Below are positions 11,338 to 24,079 of a stretch of 64,000 nt of DNA, piece after piece. Source of the stretch: Parasponia andersonii (taxonomy: Eukaryota > Streptophyta > Magnoliopsida > Rosales > Cannabaceae); NCBI GenBank assembly GCA_002914805.1, contig JXTB01000038.1, positions 132,570 to 196,569 on the forward strand. The letters are read 5' to 3'. The stretch's first letter is position 1. Every line of letters begins with the position of its first letter. A program made the translations under genes and the position numbers. Under the pieces are notes generated by a model, which was not told the DNA's origin, did no database searches, and saw only the letters and a list, made by a program, of their open reading frames with translations.

Positions 11338-13649
11338 CGTCACGATCGGAAATCTAAGACCGTGACTATTAGTAAATTTATATTAAAATAATAATAAATA
11401 GTGATTTTTCTAAAATTCTAGAAAATCTAGTACTTGAAATTTTAGATTTTAGTTCTCAAAATAAGTAAATTTTACGATCAAGAAACTTTTTATCTATTTT
11501 AATTTATCAAGGAAAACCCTTTTTATAAAAAGTTTAAAGAGAAATCTGATTAATTAGTTTAAAAATATTTGTTAATTTATAAATTTTAGAAAAACGAGTC
11601 TAATTAAACATTAAGTTCAATGTTCAAATAATTTACCTAAAATCATTTTATTTTCTAAATACTCAATTTAATAACAAAAATCATCCTCATATATTTGTTT
11701 AGTAAATATATTACTATTGGCTAAATAAATTTGACTTAGAAAAGGGGAATTGATGCATAGTACAAACCAACTAATGAAGAGGATTGGAATTACAAGCATA
11801 AGTCAAACATGCTTGTCAAATCACTAAAATAATTATCACAAAATAAATCGACACCTGAAAAGGGGAAGAAATAGGAGTGAGTATGTAAATACTCAGTAAA
11901 AATTCAATTATTTTTTTGAATTGATGTAATTTTACCAAACCTACATGGCTAATACTTTTTTCCAAATTCCATTTATAAGCTAGGTATAAAATAATTAATA
12001 TCTAGAATAATCACATATTCAAAACCAAAACCAGAAATACACATTTGTACACATTATAAGTCAACCCATCTTATGAGTTCACACTTTTTATCACGAACTA
12101 GAGTAATTAGTATTATGCATACTAAGTACTCTCTGCCTGATATCTATCCCAGAAAACTGTAAGGTTATCTATGTGTCTAAACCTATCGAACTGAAGAAGC
12201 AGCTGAGTACCTACACCTACTGAATGAGAATAATCAAAAAATCCCTACGCGGGTTTATGGGCTCTCACCAAGGATAGGTGTAGCAGTCTATCCACTACAA
12301 TAACGCGATGCCTATGATGTATCTCATGAGTGATCCTATAGTATGTACAACATGTAATAAAATATGTGTAATAACTACGAAGCCAAACAATGCTTTTAAA
12401 CTCTACTTGATATTATTATGGAATTCACTGTACATTGGGCAGAGAATCCACTAAATCACCTAAGAATCATCATTTTATAAATGTGTATAAAAGTCACACA
12501 GTCCAGTTTGAGAATAATCTAAGATTTTCCAACAATTTATCAAAATATTATTTTATTCATAATTTTTCACAAAAATAGTTATAATAAAAATTTCAAATTA
12601 AAACATGTATAAAACCTAGTAATTGAACCCATACCTCAATTGAGTGTCCGAATAGCGCTACGACACTACGGAGAAAGTTTAGCGTCATTTGGATGTCATT
12701 GGAAGGTCGGACGTTATTTTCGAACCTTTGATCAATAGGTTTGAAAACTCGATTATAAATCAGAGCTTCAGATCGTGAAACGGACTACACTATTGAATTC
12801 AGAGCACTCAAAGGCACTAGCTTAGACATATAGCATATAATTTGATCAATTCGGGCTCATGCCGAACCTAGACCCACGGCACACAAAACGAGATGATCTA
12901 AGTCGTTAGATCTAGATTTTCTTACCCGTCACCAAATATAGTCAATTTATATATATATATATATAATTTTTGTTTTCACGAATACATCACAAATACGAGG
13001 ATTATTTTACGATCTAACAATCGAATTGAAAAATTTAAATATAGAACTAAAATAGCTCAAAATGGATAAAAATGGTGAAATTCAATCTGGACAACAATAA
13101 GTTAAGATATATATAGCACATGAAAGATCGTGACGAGATGAGTTGAACTCGACCAATTTCACGGCGAAACGTCGCCAGAATCGACGCTGACATCAAAAAA
13201 TAGCTCACAGCTTCTATGCATCACTAGCGAAAAATGGGACATTGTCAGGCAGGAGGATGGTGGTGCGAGGATCGTCCGACCTCCAGCTATCGACTACGAG
13301 TGGTGGCGATGCTCGACGATGCTGGAAAGTACCTCATCAGAGGCTTGCCGTAAAATCAGCGTTATGGCTAGGAAATCACATGAGAGAGAGAAGGCGAGCT
13401 GAGGATGAGATGAGCAAGCCACGTGTCTGCTCTTAAATGGGCAGTGCAATTTCAAAAAAATTGCACATAAGTCCCTGGTTTTCAATTTTTCTTTCAAATT
13501 CGTTCTTCAAATCTATAATTTAGTCCGTTTATCAAATATTCTCACATTTTCGTCCAAAATTTGAATTTTAAATATATTTTATTTTATTATATATATTTTT
13601 ATAACGGTCAAATAACCATAATACCCTTACAAAAATAAGGGTTTTTACA
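11338..13649. mobile_element. Chromovirus-type solo LTR (copy A)
   Basis: The 2312-bp segment begins CGTCACGATC (a one-base change from the usual TGTCACGAYC start) and ends GGGTTTTTACA. It is flanked by identical 5-bp AAGAG at 11333-11337 and 13650-13654, the expected target-site duplication. It is collinear with the LTR at 32986-35257 over several blocks, and with the inverted partial copy at 60890-62125. By analogy with copy B, the transcription sense is the minus strand. There is no internal coding region, so it is a solo LTR made by recombination between the two LTRs. A (TA)n run lies at 12948-12965. Short open frames near 13242-13497 are LTR sequence. Confidence 0.8.
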
Positions 13650-13654
13650 AAGAG

Positions 13655-14379
13655 GACTGATAATTTGAAACAGCATACAATAAGTATGACAAAATTCGTA
13701 TGTATCGTTAATACGTTTGATAAGAAATTGATTCGAATTGACATGATTAATTAAACTTTTTAATTAAAATACAAGATAAAATATTAAATAATTATTTCGT
13801 AGAAAATATCTTTTAATGAATTTCTATAAATAAAATGAAAAAAAATAAATTAATTAGTAAAGTTATCTTAAGAAAATAAAATTAAAATGAAAAATTAAGT
13901 AAATAAATAATCATAATGTTTAAAAGTTTTGTGACTCATCAATTCGTGAGTACCATCAAACTCCTCGTACCACATAAATGAGTATATGAAATAATATAAA
14001 TTGCCAACTCACTAGCTCAAAATGTTCCTAAATTTCCCTAAAATTTTTGCCTTCCTTAGAAACCTGATCGTTAGTTTCTTATACACAAAATAAGCACGTG
14101 CTTGGCACGTGACATCTGATGACCATTCTAGACACGTATGACGAAAAATCAACCAAAAAAAAATAAATTAAGAAATTGAGGAGTTAAATTTACGAACAAA
14201 GGGGGGAGGGGAGTTAAGTGTATGGAGTAAAATTTAGGGATCACAAGTGATATTATAGCCAAATTACAATGTTTTGGATTGGGGACTACGGGCTTTTATT
14301 AGTTTTATAGAAGTTTTCTTTAGGAAAATTAAAAAAAACTTTAAAAAATTGCTATGCTATGAATTAAATGCTATTATGG
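13655..14379. other. Intergenic, no gene seen
   Basis: A/T-rich flank between the solo LTR and the SINE cluster. Nothing recognisable. Confidence 0.5.
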
Positions 14380-14577
14380 GAGTGACAAAGTGAGTTAGCT
14401 CAAGTGGTAAATGTACCTACTACTTAGGATCTCAGTCTTAGGTTCGAGTGACATTGGAAGTAGGCGTGGAAACTTATTATCTCTAATAGGGTGGACGAAG
14501 ATTAGCGAGTATTAGGTATTTTCCTTGAATTTGTAATAAGTGGAGGTTATTAGTTAAGCTTCATTTTTTTTTTTTTT
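14380..14577 (+). mobile_element. tRNA-derived SINE, copy 1
   Basis: A pol III A-box-like tagctcaagtgg (14396-14407) is followed 33 bases later by a B-box-like ggttcgagtga (14441-14451), as in tRNA-derived SINEs. A family-specific body and a run of T (14564-14577) follow. The same body occurs in the two following segments. Confidence 0.6.
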
Positions 14578-14591
14578 ATAAAAAAATTACC

Positions 14592-14742
14592 ATCTTGGGA
14601 TCTCAATTCTAGGTTTGAGTCATACCGAGAGTAGGCGTGAAATTCTATTATCCCTAATAGGCTGGAGTAAGATTGAGTAATAGTAGGTATTTTCCTTTAA
14701 TCTGTAATAAATAGAGGTCATTAGTTAAATCTTATTTTTTTT
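14592..14742 (+). mobile_element. tRNA-derived SINE, copy 2 (5'-truncated)
   Basis: Starts at ctcttggga/tctcaattctaggtttgagtc, which aligns to the B-box part of copy 1. It then shares the gtaggcgtg, ccctaatagg, taggtattttcctt and cattagttaa blocks and ends in T8-9. The A box is missing. Confidence 0.6.
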
Positions 14743-14756
14743 AAGAAAAATACCAT

Positions 14757-14926
14757 CCTCCAAAATGTCCACTTGGCTAGTTCAGTGGGTGTAACGAGGT
14801 AGGGATTGGGTATTAGATCAAGAGTTTGACATTGAGGATATAGGAGTTGATTTTTAGAGTACGTGAATTATTTTCCTTTTTTTGTAGTAAGTAGATGTCA
14901 TTAGTTAAATCCCAATTTTTTTTAAT
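14757..14926 (+). mobile_element. tRNA-derived SINE, copy 3 (diverged)
   Basis: Has an A-box-like tggctagttcagtggg (14774-14789), a weak B-box-like block near 14816-14830, the same attattttcctt and gtcattagttaaat blocks as copies 1 and 2, and a T-rich end. An aaaaatacc motif lies just before it (about 14746-14754) and just after it (about 14927-14935), compatible with a target duplication. Confidence 0.5.
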
Positions 14927-14939
14927 AAAAATACCCAAT

Positions 14940-16140
14940 AAAAAGGGTAGAATAGATATATGTTCCTTTTAAGGTCAAAAATTAATAAATGTCATCGATT
15001 CAAAAGTTATAGCTAAATAACTTAAGTAGATAACCACCGAAAATAAATATCAAAATTGCGATTATTAACCCCTTCTCTCCCTCTCCCCCCAACCCCCTTT
15101 CTAAATTAATATCCATTTATTAGTTAAAAAGATTTTAAAATATTTTTTAACGTTTATGAGTGTGGAATTTCTAAAAAAGAATTTTTTTTTATGGAAATCA
15201 GTACATTTATTTATTTTTTTTGTGTACTCAGTATATTTCTATATACCTCAAAGCCCATGATTTCTTATAAAATAATGTCTACTTATTAGTTAATAGATTT
15301 TTGAAATATTTATTAATGATTATGATTTCATGGAAGTTTAGAAAATGAACTTTATGATTATTAACATATATCACACTTAAGTAGTACATTTATTTTTTCT
15401 TTTCGTATATTCACCTATGTATCGGTATACGATCTTACATATACTACAGGTTGTATTATTACTATCTCATCAAATCCCATAATCTCTTAGAAATTAATGT
15501 TCATTTATTAATTAAGAGATTAAATTTAAACTATTTTTTAATATTCAAGAGTTCATGCATGTTCAAAAATGTACTCTACAGTCCCTAATAGGAAATCACC
15601 TTAAGTAGTGCATTTACTTTTCTTTTGTTATATACATAAATACTCGATATATTTTCTTATAATACCAATTCTACTATAACAATGCATAATTTTCGGAGTT
15701 AGATATACTAACCTTATAACTGTATCTACTATATGACAGTTAGATATATTAACCTTACAAATTTATTAACTACAACTAAAAAGATATTCATCAAACTTGA
15801 AGACTCAATTCACAAAATGTATATATATTTTCATAAAAGCTTGCTATATTAATCTACAATTATAATGGTATCTACCAAAAATCAAAACGTGATATATATG
15901 AAAATATACTAAGTAAATAGTTCGATATACTGAAAGAAAAAATGAATGTACTACTTAACGGTGGTTTCTCATAATAGCCTTAATGAATAATAAAAAAAAT
16001 AAATAAAAAAGGGCAAAAACGGAAACTAAAATCTCCTAATTAACGGATGGATATTTACCAATAACAAATGATTATTAAGCTATATTTAGTGAATGTGGTC
16101 ATTTACTAATAATACAAATTAAAAAAAGTAGATATTTACC
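14940..16140. repeat. Diverged tandem and inverted repeat cluster
   Basis: A block with tttattagttaa..gattttaaaata, then a gtagtacatttattttttc block, recurs about every 170-220 bases (near 15112, 15281 and 15506). A reverse-complement match to the latter block lies at about 15930-15965. The arrangement suggests an old MITE or compound repeat. Borders are not defined. Confidence 0.35.
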
Positions 16141-18287
16141 ATAAATCCTCTGAAAAATTATGACTACCCATATTATTGATACCTCAAAAAAAAAAAAAAC
16201 ATTTTGGAACAATAGTTACGGAAGAGCAATTTTGCCCAAATTGCTCCTCGATAGGTCCATTTCTCACCTAATTACCGGTGACGGGACATGTAATTGACTG
16301 GGGTGACGCCTAAATATTAACATATGGGCTTAAACCTTATCCATTAAGTTCATATAGGGCTAAACTGAGGCCTAAATATGAAGATCTGGGCTTTGAGCTC
16401 CCCGTCTGATCTTGGCCCAACTGTCGTCCTGCCTATCTAACTGGATTCTGGAATCACAAAACGAAAAAGCAATGCGACACCTGGCTAGTATCATTAACTC
16501 AGAGGGTTCCCTTTCTCCAATAAAAATTTTATAAGATCAACGGCTGACAAAAGAGATATATAAATTGTGATTGAACTAAAGAGAGACAGATCATGCTATT
16601 CTAGGTAAGATGCAAATTTAATCACAAAATATCTCCGATAAATTACTATATGATGACAATTACATATTCATAGCAGTACTTGCAAAAATATCTATTATAA
16701 TAGTGGGGTCTCCAACAACATGGCTATGCCAAACGATGAGAATGATGCAATGACTACATAGATAATATCCGTTATATATGGTGTCAAATACAATATTGGC
16801 TTTTACGACATGATTGATTTAAAAGCGGGATCGAATCGAAATTGAATCCTAGCTAGTTATCTCTCTAGGACTACATAAAAGAAGAATAAACTTGCGCTGA
16901 GCTTTATTTAATTTTAATCTAGAAAGAAATTCAAGGTGCAAATAAAACTTTTTGTTTAAATTTTGTTTTTGGCTTAATAACTCCTTATTCTTATTTAGTT
17001 CAAATAATATAGTACATATGTATACATGTTTTTCCTTTTTCTTTTTTTTTTTTTCCAATTTATTTATGTACTAATGTGTATTATATTTATCATACACATA
17101 TATTGATATTTTGTTATCATTCCTTCCCATATATCACTTCACAAACGTATCATGTGACAGAATATTCTTGCATACGTACATGTAAATATACGACTTTTCC
17201 GAACAAATGATAATCTTTGGAGAGCTTCAAAGGCTGCTTTTTTGAAAATGGACTCATCATGTCTATCTTCCATTAGGGTCACTTCAAAAACAAATCCAAC
17301 AAATACATTTATTCTAGCTGTATTCTCATAGGTACAATAATTAATAATAAGAAGCAAGCTGAGTGTTAGGCCACTTATTGGTCCTTCCCCAATAAAAATT
17401 TAGAGCACGAGCAAAATAGGCTGCCTATTTATTTTTTTATTCCTTTTTTGGTACTAAAGGTCTGCTCCATTTTGTGTCCACAATGGCCAACATTATTTAG
17501 CTTGTCTTATGTGATCTCTCAACTATATCAAATTATTTAGTACCTTTGGAGATATCTCCAACTCGAATACTGTAAATGTAAAGCAGCATACATGACCGAT
17601 ATATACCTTTTTTTTTTTTTTTTCTCTCTCTCCCGGGTAACTTAATAAAATTAGAGATTAGGATGAAAAACCGATAACATTGGTCTTATAATGTATCCCG
17701 CGCGTATGATAAGAGGGCTAAAAACAGGAATACTCACAAGCATGCATGTTGGACAAGAAGGAACAATGCATATTTCAAATCAACTTTCCACTTTTGCTCC
17801 GAAATGCAAGATTAGTATAATATCACACTGGTAGCGACAATATTATTATACGCGTCAGAAAGTCTTGTTTATAAACTTTTAAGCATCCAATTAACATGCC
17901 GACATTGTCTTGCAAACAAGTTTATGATTATATTATGATCAGTATAATCGTGATTGTTAACTAGCCAAGTCGCGACCAACGCAATATAATTGACTATTGT
18001 ATTATATATATAATATACATGATGCAATAGTTTGTTAGGTTGTAAAATTTAAGTTGTCACAGCACTTATACTTAATGCTTAATTTCACATGTTCTTGTTC
18101 ATCTCAATATACTTAAAAATATATATATTGTCTTTATTTGAGAAAAATTTGTATTGCCAAAGGGTTGTGAGGTGTGAGAAAAATATAGTGTTTTGTGAGT
18201 GTTATAACTATTTAGACTTTAGTAGAAATTCACTAGTGATGTGGTATCCATCTTGTGGATCTTATTTTAGGTGTGTTATTTTATAAT
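16141..18287. other. Intergenic, no gene seen
   Basis: A/T-rich sequence with mononucleotide T runs (17043-17055, 17609-17623). The more G/C-balanced stretch at 16240-16530 shows no frame that I recognise. Confidence 0.5.
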
Positions 18288-19585
18288 CACTACAATAATA
18301 AAAGGGAATAGACGGTGCCCTGCCCTTTTTCACAGAGAAGGAGTCGTAGGAAGCCTAATAAGATACATTAAAAACACCGTAATAGGTAAGATACATTAAA
18401 AATACCGTGGTAGATCTCTATTTTGATAGACCTATTGTACTTTTAAAGCATCTTGATAGGTCTGATTCCAAATTTAGGGCCACAAGATCTAGATTTCAGA
18501 ACCATTTTCTCTCGCAAATAACGGTGGCAAAACAAAAGTGATCCATATTTTCTGGTGATTTGAGGTACTTTTAGGTTTTAAACTCAATTTTTTCACTAGA
18601 ATTAGGTAACTCATTGTTTAAACTATATTTTTGACCGATTGTTTTTTAAAAATTATCACATTTTACGATATCTTTGAGAGTTTATTAGTGATTGTAAACT
18701 TTAAATTTCACCACACTTACATCTATATATTAGTAAATTCTATTCTTATAAATGTTTATTCCATTATTTATTTGTCAATATTAATATTTTGCATATGTTT
18801 TAATGTTTCATATAATTTATTTAAAATTTATGGAATATTTTCATTCTTGCTTTGTTTTTGTTATAGATTTTTAACTATCCATCTTTCTTTTTTTTTTTTA
18901 AGTTCAAATTTTGGGTTGAATACCTTAAAAAGCTTGCTAGTTGAGGTATGTTTTTAACTTCTCTTTTATTTTTGTAGTCTACATTTTGTATTTATTTTGA
19001 CAACTGTATTGTAGACGATATAAGCCTTGGGAAATTGTATATGTTGTTGTGATATAAAGATTAATTAATTATTTGCGTGCAATTATTTATTGTTGATAAT
19101 GTTTTGTTATATATTATGAAAATCTGGTAGTACTAAGAAAAGAGAGGAAGTTCTACCAAAATTTTCTTTTAAGTACTTAATTTAATTATCTATTTGTTAT
19201 AAATCTTTTGTTAATTCAAGTTTTTATGTACACATATAAGTTAGTATAGATCTGTTTCTTTTTTTTTTCCTCTTTCCTATTGTATTTAGAATAGTTAAAT
19301 AATGGGTCTCTAAAGTAGAATGAGTCTTAGAAGTCATGAATACATAACTAAAAGCGTGAATTAATCATCACTTTCTTCCCAGATGCCCCGAGCCTAATCT
19401 TAGGTGGAATCAACGCAACTACAAGTTCATCATAAACTAATTAGCAATTTTCACTAAAGTCTCTAAAGTTTAATGGGCCTTACAAGTTATAAATATATGA
19501 AGTGTAAAGTAATTATCACCTTCCTTCCACATGTCCGATCTAAAACTTTTGCGGTTCTATAATATTCGTTTTTTTGTAGTTTCAC

Positions 19586-20266
19586 TGTTGGAGGTTTTAT
19601 CAACAATAAATTTAGAAAAAATTAAGAGATGTGGCTTATGCTAATTGAGTTAATAATTAAAGCAAATAAAAAGAGAGGATTTTATAGTGGTTCAGTCCCG
19701 AAAAAAATGAGCCTACGTCCACTGTTTTTTCACTATTTTATGAAGAATTGCGAACACTCAAGGTTACAATATCTTGTCTAGAAATTGGAAAAATCGAAAG
19801 TAATTGGAATACTCAAAACTTCTTCCTCTCCGGAACATTGAGTCCCCTTTATATAGATAAAGGTAACCCTATGTCCCTAGGATCCTAATCGTATAAACGG
19901 GTAACTATACAATCGGGTAACATAAATTAAGTAACAATATAACTGGATAGCCACTCAAAACGGATAACTAGTTGATCATAATTAGGAGACTCATGTTTCC
20001 CTTTTCTTGTAAGTTTCCTGTTTGACATAACATTTACTCCTGTTTCCCTTTTCTTATAGGTTTCCCACCACCTATACGGAAAGAGGCGCACATACTTATG
20101 CAAAAAGAGACTTCACGGAGAAGACCGCATATAACCTGTGGAAGAGATCGCACATAACCATCACGGAGGAGGTCGCATATAACCTGTGGAAGAGGTCGCA
20201 TGTAACCATCACGGAGGAGGTCGAATTTAACCTTTATGCGACCTTAGGATATTAGACCGCACAACA
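19586..20266 (-). repeat. 3' LTR of Tat-1
   Basis: On the plus strand it starts TGTTGGAGGTTTTATCAAC and ends ACCGCACAACA, and matches 29874-30564. It contains the minus-strand TATA box as cctttatatag at 19846-19856. A 48-bp repeat (starts 20114, 20162, 20210) consists of two related halves of about 24 bp with a GTCGCAT..TAACC core. Confidence 0.92.
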
Positions 20267-20267
20267 A

Positions 20268-20279
20268 TTACCCCCCAGC
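20268..20279 (-). promoter_or_regulatory. Polypurine tract of Tat-1
   Basis: On the minus strand a GCTGGGGGGTAA tract lies directly before the 3' LTR, the position where plus-strand DNA synthesis is primed. Confidence 0.75.
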
Positions 20280-20636
20280 TCTATTAGTTCTTTAGGACGA
20301 AGTGGAGCTTCCAATTACCGTGCGACCTTAAAAATGTGATGTCATAACCTAAACTTGAGGTCTGAATAGTCGAAGATCTACCAGATTTCAAATCCCATCT
20401 CTCAAGATCACGCGTATCTCTTTTCTATCAGAACGGAACACGTGTAGCCTTTTCTAAGAAAGAGCGGAATTCGAGGAAGTCTAATGATATCAACCGTCAC
20501 TCTTTTAAAATCAAATCTTTTCAAATTTTAAACAATCCTGACTTTTCGTATAGAATCAAATCCCGCGCAATTTTTAGCCTTCAGATTTAAAATTCAAACC
20601 CCCTGATCTACGGCTGTAATTTAACAGTACCTGGAT

Positions 20637-20644
20637 TATAAATA
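20637..20644 (+). promoter_or_regulatory. Candidate TATA box of the Tat-1 antisense gene
   Basis: TATAAATA lies upstream of a probable leader exon (about 20668-20804). The leader is followed by a GT..AG intron (20805-21219) whose acceptor directly precedes the first ATG. This would drive plus-strand transcription, opposite to gag-pol. Confidence 0.55.
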
Positions 20645-21219
20645 TTAGAAACCATCCCCTCCTGTTTTATTTTACTATTTCTATCTCAGAAAATACCAAA
20701 ACTCCAAAGAACCCTAGCGCCGTTTCATCTCTCAGCTCGCACAAATTACAACTTCTTCTCCGACGAAGTTCAAATCGTATCAAATCTTCCGCTTCTGAAG
20801 AAAGGTCAGTTTATCTCCTCTTATTTCTTCTATTCTTGAAAATGATTTCAATCTTTTAGGAATAAATACTCATTTCACCGAAGTGAAACGAGAATTTTTT
20901 TCCTTTTATATTCCCCCTTTTTCAGTCCGTAGGGTAGAATTACTAGATAACAATCAGAAATGACCCTATGAAAAGAATTTCTAGGGTCTGATACCCTATT
21001 TTATTCTCAATGAACTGCTCGAACATTTACTGATGAACCGCTCGAACGTTTATTGATGAACTGCTCGAATATTTTTTGATGAACTGCTCGAACATTTTTA
21101 CGAATTCGTAGACCATTTAGGAATGAGCTTGTTTGCTTAGTACAATCTTAGGATGAGTACTCAAAGTGCTAGCATAGTGAAAATCCTCGATATCTGAATC
21201 CCTGCATATTTCTTTCCAG

Positions 21220-23377
21220 ATGTCTAGTAGTGAGGAGTTTAGGGAAGGAAATGCTTTTTCTGGAGAATCTAACTCGAGTGTTAGCTCTATTAATCTCGAA
21301 GATTATCTCGAGCCGGAACCCGAAATAGAAATAATAGGGGCCAGACAGAGTAGTCCTCGAATAGGCGATCTTCCCCAGGATTAGTGGCCCAGACACGTAA
21401 GGGATGCCCCTGCATTTTCATCTGGCTACCAATACATAGAAGGGAACTGGTCGTGTACCAATGTTCGGACGATCTGCACATCGAACAAACTCAAAAAAAT
21501 TACAAGCAGCTATAGGATCGCCATCCCCCTTCGTTTACCAATGGAATTTAACCGACCACACACTCCCCCTCATGGATTCACTTCTTTTTCTGAGGCAGTC
21601 CTCAAGTGTGGCGTGCATCTCCCACTCCATCCGTATATAAAATCAATTGTTGATTACTATGGGGTCGTACCTTTTCAATTGACCCCTAATACCTATAGAT
21701 ATATGGTAAGATTATATATACTGTACCATAAACTAGGTTTAGAAACCCTTCACCTGAAGAATTTGCTTGGTTCTACCAAGTAAAATCAAATCCGTCAGAT
21801 TTCGGCTTCTTCTATGCGAGCAAATGGTCGAATCAAGCAATAAAAACGATCTACGGGGTTCGCAACAACATGGGAAAATGGAAAAATCCATTTTTCCATT
21901 TTGACTACGCAGCTAACGACTTCTTTCAGAATCCCGGTAGGTAGTCTTCCAATTTATCACCTTGTTTATATATTTAATTCTTATACTGATCACATTCCAA
22001 TGTCATCGCAGATAATAGGGATTGACCCGGACTCTCCAGGGATCAGCTCGCAAGAGTGTATAAGATCAACAACCTTCCAGTTGAAGAATTTAACTGGAAG
22101 GTACTAGGCACAACGAATAACCTGATCGCTTGCGGTCTGATTCCGAAGGTTGCCGCGTTCCCAGATCCCCCAATTCTCTCTTCCAGGCCATCGAGCTCGA
22201 AGAAGAAGCCAAAGAAGAGGACGGACTTAGGTGCCTCATCTTCTAAGATTAGAAAACGAAAGGCACCGGCCACCCTCCACGCTCAGAGCCCTCATCTCCA
22301 GAGACAGTATCACCACCAGCTCCTCAACCAGCTCCTCAAGAAGAAGGTAATCACACGCTCATTCTAATTACCTTTATACTATGTTTCCTCGCTCACTAAC
22401 ATATTCTGTACAGAGATGGTCATCGGTAGCGGTTTGCGAGCACCTCCTTCAACTCTCGGGTCCATAGCGAAAACCAAGACACCCGAGAGTACCCCACCAT
22501 CAAAAGGGAAGGAGAAGGTCGACTGCTCGAAGAAGAGAAAAGTCTCCTTCGAGGACATCCCAGCGAGCTCGCCCCCTTCACAACCATCTCAGCCAGCGAG
22601 CACTCCCGAACCCCCTACTGAGGCTGCCACTTCTTCGAAACCGAACTTGGCAAATAAAGGCGACGAGCTCTTCGCACTCCTTAACCAATTACCAGAGAAG
22701 GCTGGTATGAGCGCAGCCTTTATCGACTGCTTCATATCTGAAGAGGGTTAGGAGCAAATGAAGCGACATTCTGCCAAGGTCGCTTTTGGATCTGCGATGA
22801 GGATGCTGGCGAATGTAAGCTTCTCAATCTTCTCTTCATAAATACTCTTTTGATGTTAACTTAGAGATTTACATAATACTTTTTTTTTTTTTAGACTGCG
22901 GCTGCTGCTGTCCTGATGCACGATCCAGTTCTCGAATGCTTAGAGAAAGCTGAGAAAGTTGATGAGATAACTCAAGCGTTCGAGAACTCGGAAAAGGCTC
23001 GGGAGGAAGAGAGAACAACCTTCAACTCAGAAAAGCAGCAGATGCTCGAGGACCTAACCAAGGAGAAACTCGCCAAGGAAAATCTCGAGGAGAAAGTCAA
23101 AGAGCTCGAGAAGGTCGTTTCTGAGTATCCGGACCGTATGAGAGAAGCGACCATCGAGGCGGTTCACAAAGCTATCGAGAAGTTCAAAGCGACCGAGGTC
23201 AAAGAACTCGAAGATAAAGCTAGTGATATCGCCTCATCTACCATCATCTTCAACATATTCTGCGAGCACTCGGATTTTGACTTCTCCATCCTTGGCGAGG
23301 ATGTGGTCAAACTTGTGCAGAGTTGGAAAGAGGATACGACCAAGGCTGGGGATGACGGTGCGAGCCCTTCCACCTGA
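21220..23377 (+). pseudogene. Antisense extra gene of Tat-1 (gypsy-type transposon domain plus coiled coil)
   Basis: A plus-strand gene lies between the integrase and the 3' LTR. A likely layout is exons at 21220-21936, 22012-22346, 22414-22814 and 22895-23377 with GT..AG borders. The N-terminal part is acidic and Ser-rich. Next comes a block with LHPYIKSIVDYYGVVPFQ and LTPNTYRYMVRLYILYHKLG (about 21622-21745), which fits the plant putative gypsy-type transposon domain (Pfam Transposase_28), then EFAWFYQVKSNPSDFGFFY in a shifted frame. The middle is basic, Ser/Pro-rich and NLS-like (KKKPKKR). The last exon is a charged coiled coil rich in Glu and Lys. Disruptions are a TAG at 21382-21384, a frameshift near 21750, a stop just after the exon junction near 22025, and a TAG at 22749-22751. 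The exon 3/4 reading phases do not join cleanly. Antisense ORFs of this kind are known in the Tat lineage; function is unknown. Confidence 0.7.
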
Positions 23378-24079
23378 ATTGTGTTTTCTTTTCATTATTC
23401 AGAATAATGCGGGCTTTGTCCCCCTTCTTTTTTGTTTATATATGGACGAATTTTTTAATAAATATCATTTTTCCTTATATGCTCCTACAAAATAATGAAA
23501 AGAAACAACAGTAATTTTAACTAAGTAGTCAATCACAAGTGATCGATCAGTACGCTTTTAGCGATTTAAATCCGACTAACTTAAAACGAGTTTTAAGCGT
23601 TAGGATGGCTTAGGTCGCTTAAGAAAACAGTTAATACGAGTGATGCAAACTCTAACTATATTTCAAAAGTTCCATGTCAAAATAAAACATAGCAATATAT
23701 CACTTCGAACAACGAACATTTTGCTTAGTTACTTTTCTGTTCGAGGAGGGAAATTGCATAATACGACATGCTGAGGCATGAAGCGAGGAGAAAATCCTAG
23801 GATTTTAAGGAGATTCAGACACATCGATGATCTGAGATTTAGACACTTCGACGATCTAAAACCTTGTCTCCTCTAAATGGACGTTTGTATAGTCCCTTAG
23901 GAAACCAGTAGGAGATAACATTCTGATCCCACTGCCCCCCGAGTTTTATGGTGTCCGAAAACTGCCATAAAACTATAAATGAAGAATAGCCGAAGTAATA
24001 ACCGAGTTGAATAATAGCCAAAGAGGTATTATTGAATATTTATGAAGATACAATAGGCTGTTGAAGATATCATGAAGAT
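23378..24079. other. Tat-1 spacer between convergent genes
   Basis: Lies between the stop of the plus-strand extra gene and the stop of the minus-strand integrase, so the two transcripts would converge here. No coding sequence recognised. Some gcgatt/cgcttaag-like motifs recur at 23550-23630. Confidence 0.5.
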
